NCBI GenBank assembly: GCA_963674895.2
Contig: CAXXCY010000003.1
Location: 2,108,001-2,172,000, forward strand
Source of the DNA: CAXXOK01 sp963674895
GTDB lineage: Bacteria; Bacillota; Clostridia; Christensenellales; Aristaeellaceae
Direction: 5' to 3'
DNA length: 64,000 bases
Part shown: piece by piece, positions 62,299 to 64,000 of the stretch
How positions within the stretch are numbered: position 1 is the first letter of the stretch
Layout of the letters: each line of letters starts with the position of its first letter
Translations under genes and position numbers: made by a program
Notes under the pieces: generated by a model
The model's database searches: none
What the model was told of the DNA's origin: nothing
The model's input: the letters and a program-made list of their open reading frames with translations, nothing else

Positions 62299-63672
62299 AT
62301 GAATGAAATTACCATCAAAGGTATATTTAGCATACTCAGGAATCGTATCCTATATCTTCTCCTGATCCCCTTGGCGGTTCTCCTCGCGGCAATTTTCATG
62401 CTGTCCAATAAACCGGATTACTACACCGCGGAAACGAAACTGTATGTGCTGATGGACTATGTCGACGCAACGGGGCAAATCCGATATGACACAAGCGCCA
62501 GCGCGCAATTTGCCGAGGATTTTAAGGAACTGCTGAAAACGCCGCAAATTATCGAGGCCGCAGAAAACACACTCGGAAATACGTCGGATTTAAAGCATGA
62601 CGTGTCGTTTGCCGTTTCCGCCGTTTCCGGTTCGCGTGTTCTCAACATCACGGCGACCAGCGCGGATCCCGTCCTGAGCAAACTGGCGGCAAACACCATA
62701 AGCCAGGTATTTGTAGACTATATTGCCAAAATCACCAAAATGGACACGATTTCGATCGCGTCGGAAGCCGTGCTTCCAGCCGGCCCGTCCGGTCCGGCCC
62801 GGCTGAGGACGGTCATTACAGCGTATGCTTTGGCGTTTCTGATATTATCCGGCTTCCTAGTTGCTTTGGAGATTTTCAACACAACGCTTCGCAGCTCGGA
62901 AGAAGTCGAAAACAAGCTTGGGTTGCCCGTTTTGGCAAGCATTGAAGATTACCGCAAAAAGCTCAAAGGCTTCGGAGCAAAACAAGGGGATAAGCCCATC
63001 CTAAGCAGCTATGTATCCTCCATCACCCGTGAGAACGTGAAAACACTGATATCCAATATCGAGTTCGCGTCCTCCGGAAGATCCATGCAAACCTTGATGG
63101 TTACCTCTTCGCTTTCCTTCGAGGGTAAGAGTACTCTCTGTTTGCTCTTATCGGAAGCTTGGGCAAACGAAAGTTATCGTGTGCTTCTTGTGGATGCGGA
63201 TTTCCGTAGACCCAGGATCGGGAAATTACTCGGAGTTCAAAGCAAACACGATATTATCGACTATATTTATGATCATAGGAAACTCGAGGATATCGTCATG
63301 CATACGCACCACGAACGTCTGGATTTTATCGACAATATCCATGCGTTTGTTTCAACGCCGAACATCTTCAATTATAAACGTTTCAGTGAATTGATAGAGG
63401 AAGCGAAGCAATTCTACGACTTCATTGTGTTTGATACTCCTCCATTAGGTTTATTTATCGATGCTGCCATACTGGCTGGAATGGTGGATAATACGCTGCT
63501 TATCGTCGGGAAAGGGCTTACGGAAAGCGATCGAGTGAAAGATGTTGTCGTTCAACTGCAAAAAGCCAATGCGAACCTGATCGGAGCAGTATTGAATTAT
63601 TCAAGTCTCAGCAAGAACTCCAAGTATAACAGCAGCAGATATTACGGCATGTATGATATGGATACGAAGTGA
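62299..63672 (+). CDS. Fused chain-length regulator / BY-type tyrosine kinase
   Basis: A 457-residue protein combining a short Wzz domain with a BY-kinase. TM1 is about residues 18-36, the extracellular part about 37-170, and TM2 about 171-192 (VITAYALAFLILSGFLVALE). The kinase has a Walker A of unusual form (SSLSFEGKST), Walker A' VLLVDADFRRPRIGK and Walker B FIVFDTPPLG. The tail YNSSRYYGMYDM carries the autophosphorylation tyrosines. In most Bacillota the two parts are separate proteins; here they are fused, as in Wzc but with a much smaller outer domain. It sets polymer length together with Wzy. Confidence 0.9.
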   Translation: MNEITIKGIFSILRNRILYLLLIPLAVLLAAIFMLSNKPDYYTAETKLYVLMDYVDATGQIRYDTSASAQFAEDFKELLKTPQIIEAAENTLGNTSDLKHDVSFAVSAVSGSRVLNITATSADPVLSKLAANTISQVFVDYIAKITKMDTISIASEAVLPAGPSGPARLRTVITAYALAFLILSGFLVALEIFNTTLRSSEEVENKLGLPVLASIEDYRKKLKGFGAKQGDKPILSSYVSSITRENVKTLISNIEFASSGRSMQTLMVTSSLSFEGKSTLCLLLSEAWANESYRVLLVDADFRRPRIGKLLGVQSKHDIIDYIYDHRKLEDIVMHTHHERLDFIDNIHAFVSTPNIFNYKRFSELIEEAKQFYDFIVFDTPPLGLFIDAAILAGMVDNTLLIVGKGLTESDRVKDVVVQLQKANANLIGAVLNYSSLSKNSKYNSSRYYGMYDMDTK

Positions 63673-63782
63673 TTTAAGTTTTCATATGGCAGACCCATGC
63701 AAGCAAAATTGGCTGCTTGTGATTATGATCGCTAGCTATAATACCCATGCGAAACTCAATCAGAAACAGTGAGGAAAGAAGC

Positions 63783-64000
63783 ATGAAAAAATTGGACACG
63801 GGGAACAAACGCCGAAAGGGGCATTCGGAAAGGCGAAAGTTGTACATGCGTATGTCCGCGCTTGCTATACTCTTGATTGCGGCAGTCTGTGCACCGTTCA
63901 CGGCTGTAGCGGCCGATACGCTTTCAGGTGAAGATTTGGAAGCCTTCTATGAGCAGGCAGGGAACGCCAGCGAAGCGGATGAGATAGAATTCCGCATTCA
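63783..64000 (+). CDS. Secreted protein, N-terminal part
   Basis: A gene cut off by the window end. The ATG has GAGGAAAG upstream. The 72 visible codons encode a basic N-region of about 24 residues, a hydrophobic stretch MSALAILLIAAVCAPFTAVA and an AVA-AD cleavage site, then an acidic region LSGEDLEAFYEQAGNASEAD. The long basic start before the hydrophobic core is unusual for a simple leader and could anchor the protein. It is the last visible gene of the glycan operon. The function is unknown. Confidence 0.7.
   Translation, partial: MKKLDTGNKRRKGHSERRKLYMRMSALAILLIAAVCAPFTAVAADTLSGEDLEAFYEQAGNASEADEIEFRI

Noticed and set aside
1..64000. CRISPR arrays, tRNA/rRNA genes and prophage modules
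   Set aside because: No regularly spaced direct repeats, no cloverleaf-like sequence I could recognise by eye and no phage structural genes were seen; a covariance-model scan would be needed to exclude small RNAs.

Overview
The window (64 kb, roughly 50% GC by eye) looks like a chromosomal segment of an anaerobic Bacillota, most likely Clostridia. The grounds are strong AGGAGG-type ribosome sites, frequent GTG and TTG starts, a YesM/YesN-type two-component pair, repeated Opp transporter clusters and a specialised NusG paralogue heading a glycan operon. The assignment is an inference. One feature is odd for a monoderm: all three transporter binding proteins have signal-peptidase-I-type leaders with no lipobox cysteine. 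I saw no tRNA, rRNA, CRISPR array or prophage.

Region 1 (about 1-9.9 kb, minus strand) is an Opp-type uptake operon: binding protein, OppB, OppC, OppD, OppF, then a metallo-beta-lactamase (MBL) fold hydrolase, a small four-helix membrane protein and two serine esterases. A divergent LysR regulator (9.9-10.8 kb) probably controls it. Region 2 (10.8-14.4 kb) holds two divergent MATE exporters; the second is followed by a MarR-type gene broken by two frameshifts, and a palindromic operator sits beside its promoter. Region 3 (14.4-18.8 kb) has a ceramidase-like hydrolase divergent from an operon of a DUF6379 / C-glycoside deglycosidase beta-subunit-like protein, a TIM-barrel partner and a beta-propeller lactonase. 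Region 4 (18.9-28 kb) starts with an old IS3-family scar and then repeats the plan of region 1: binding protein, OppB, C, D, F, and two tandem MBL paralogues, one of which has lost a metal-ligand histidine. A paralogue of the four-helix membrane protein lies just upstream.

Region 5 (28.2-29.6 kb) is an intact-looking IS3/IS150-type element beside a serine-recombinase C-terminal remnant. Region 6 (29.8-38.7 kb, minus strand) is a mannoside-use cluster: sensor kinase, AraC-type response regulator, sugar ABC transporter, GH130 4-O-beta-mannosylglucose phosphorylase and a beta-lactamase-fold serine hydrolase. Region 7 (38.7-40.9 kb) is a long, mostly AT-rich stretch without a convincing gene.

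Region 8 (40.9 kb to the window end, plus strand) is a long exopolysaccharide or capsule operon. It begins with a LoaP/UpxY-like NusG paralogue and continues with an initiating phosphoglycosyl transferase, glycosyltransferases, Wzy polymerase, Wzx flippase, decoration enzymes (acyltransferase, pyruvyl transferase, serine-O-acetyltransferase-like, N5-(carboxyethyl)ornithine synthase-like), UDP-GlcA and UDP-GalA synthesis, a 4,6-dehydratase and a fused Wzz/BY-kinase. An intrinsic terminator inside the operon is the kind of barrier such an antiterminator would have to overcome.

The points most worth following are the NusG paralogue with a perfect hairpin in its first codons, the opine-type dehydrogenase inside the glycan operon, the DUF6379 operon, and the twin Opp/MBL/four-helix modules.
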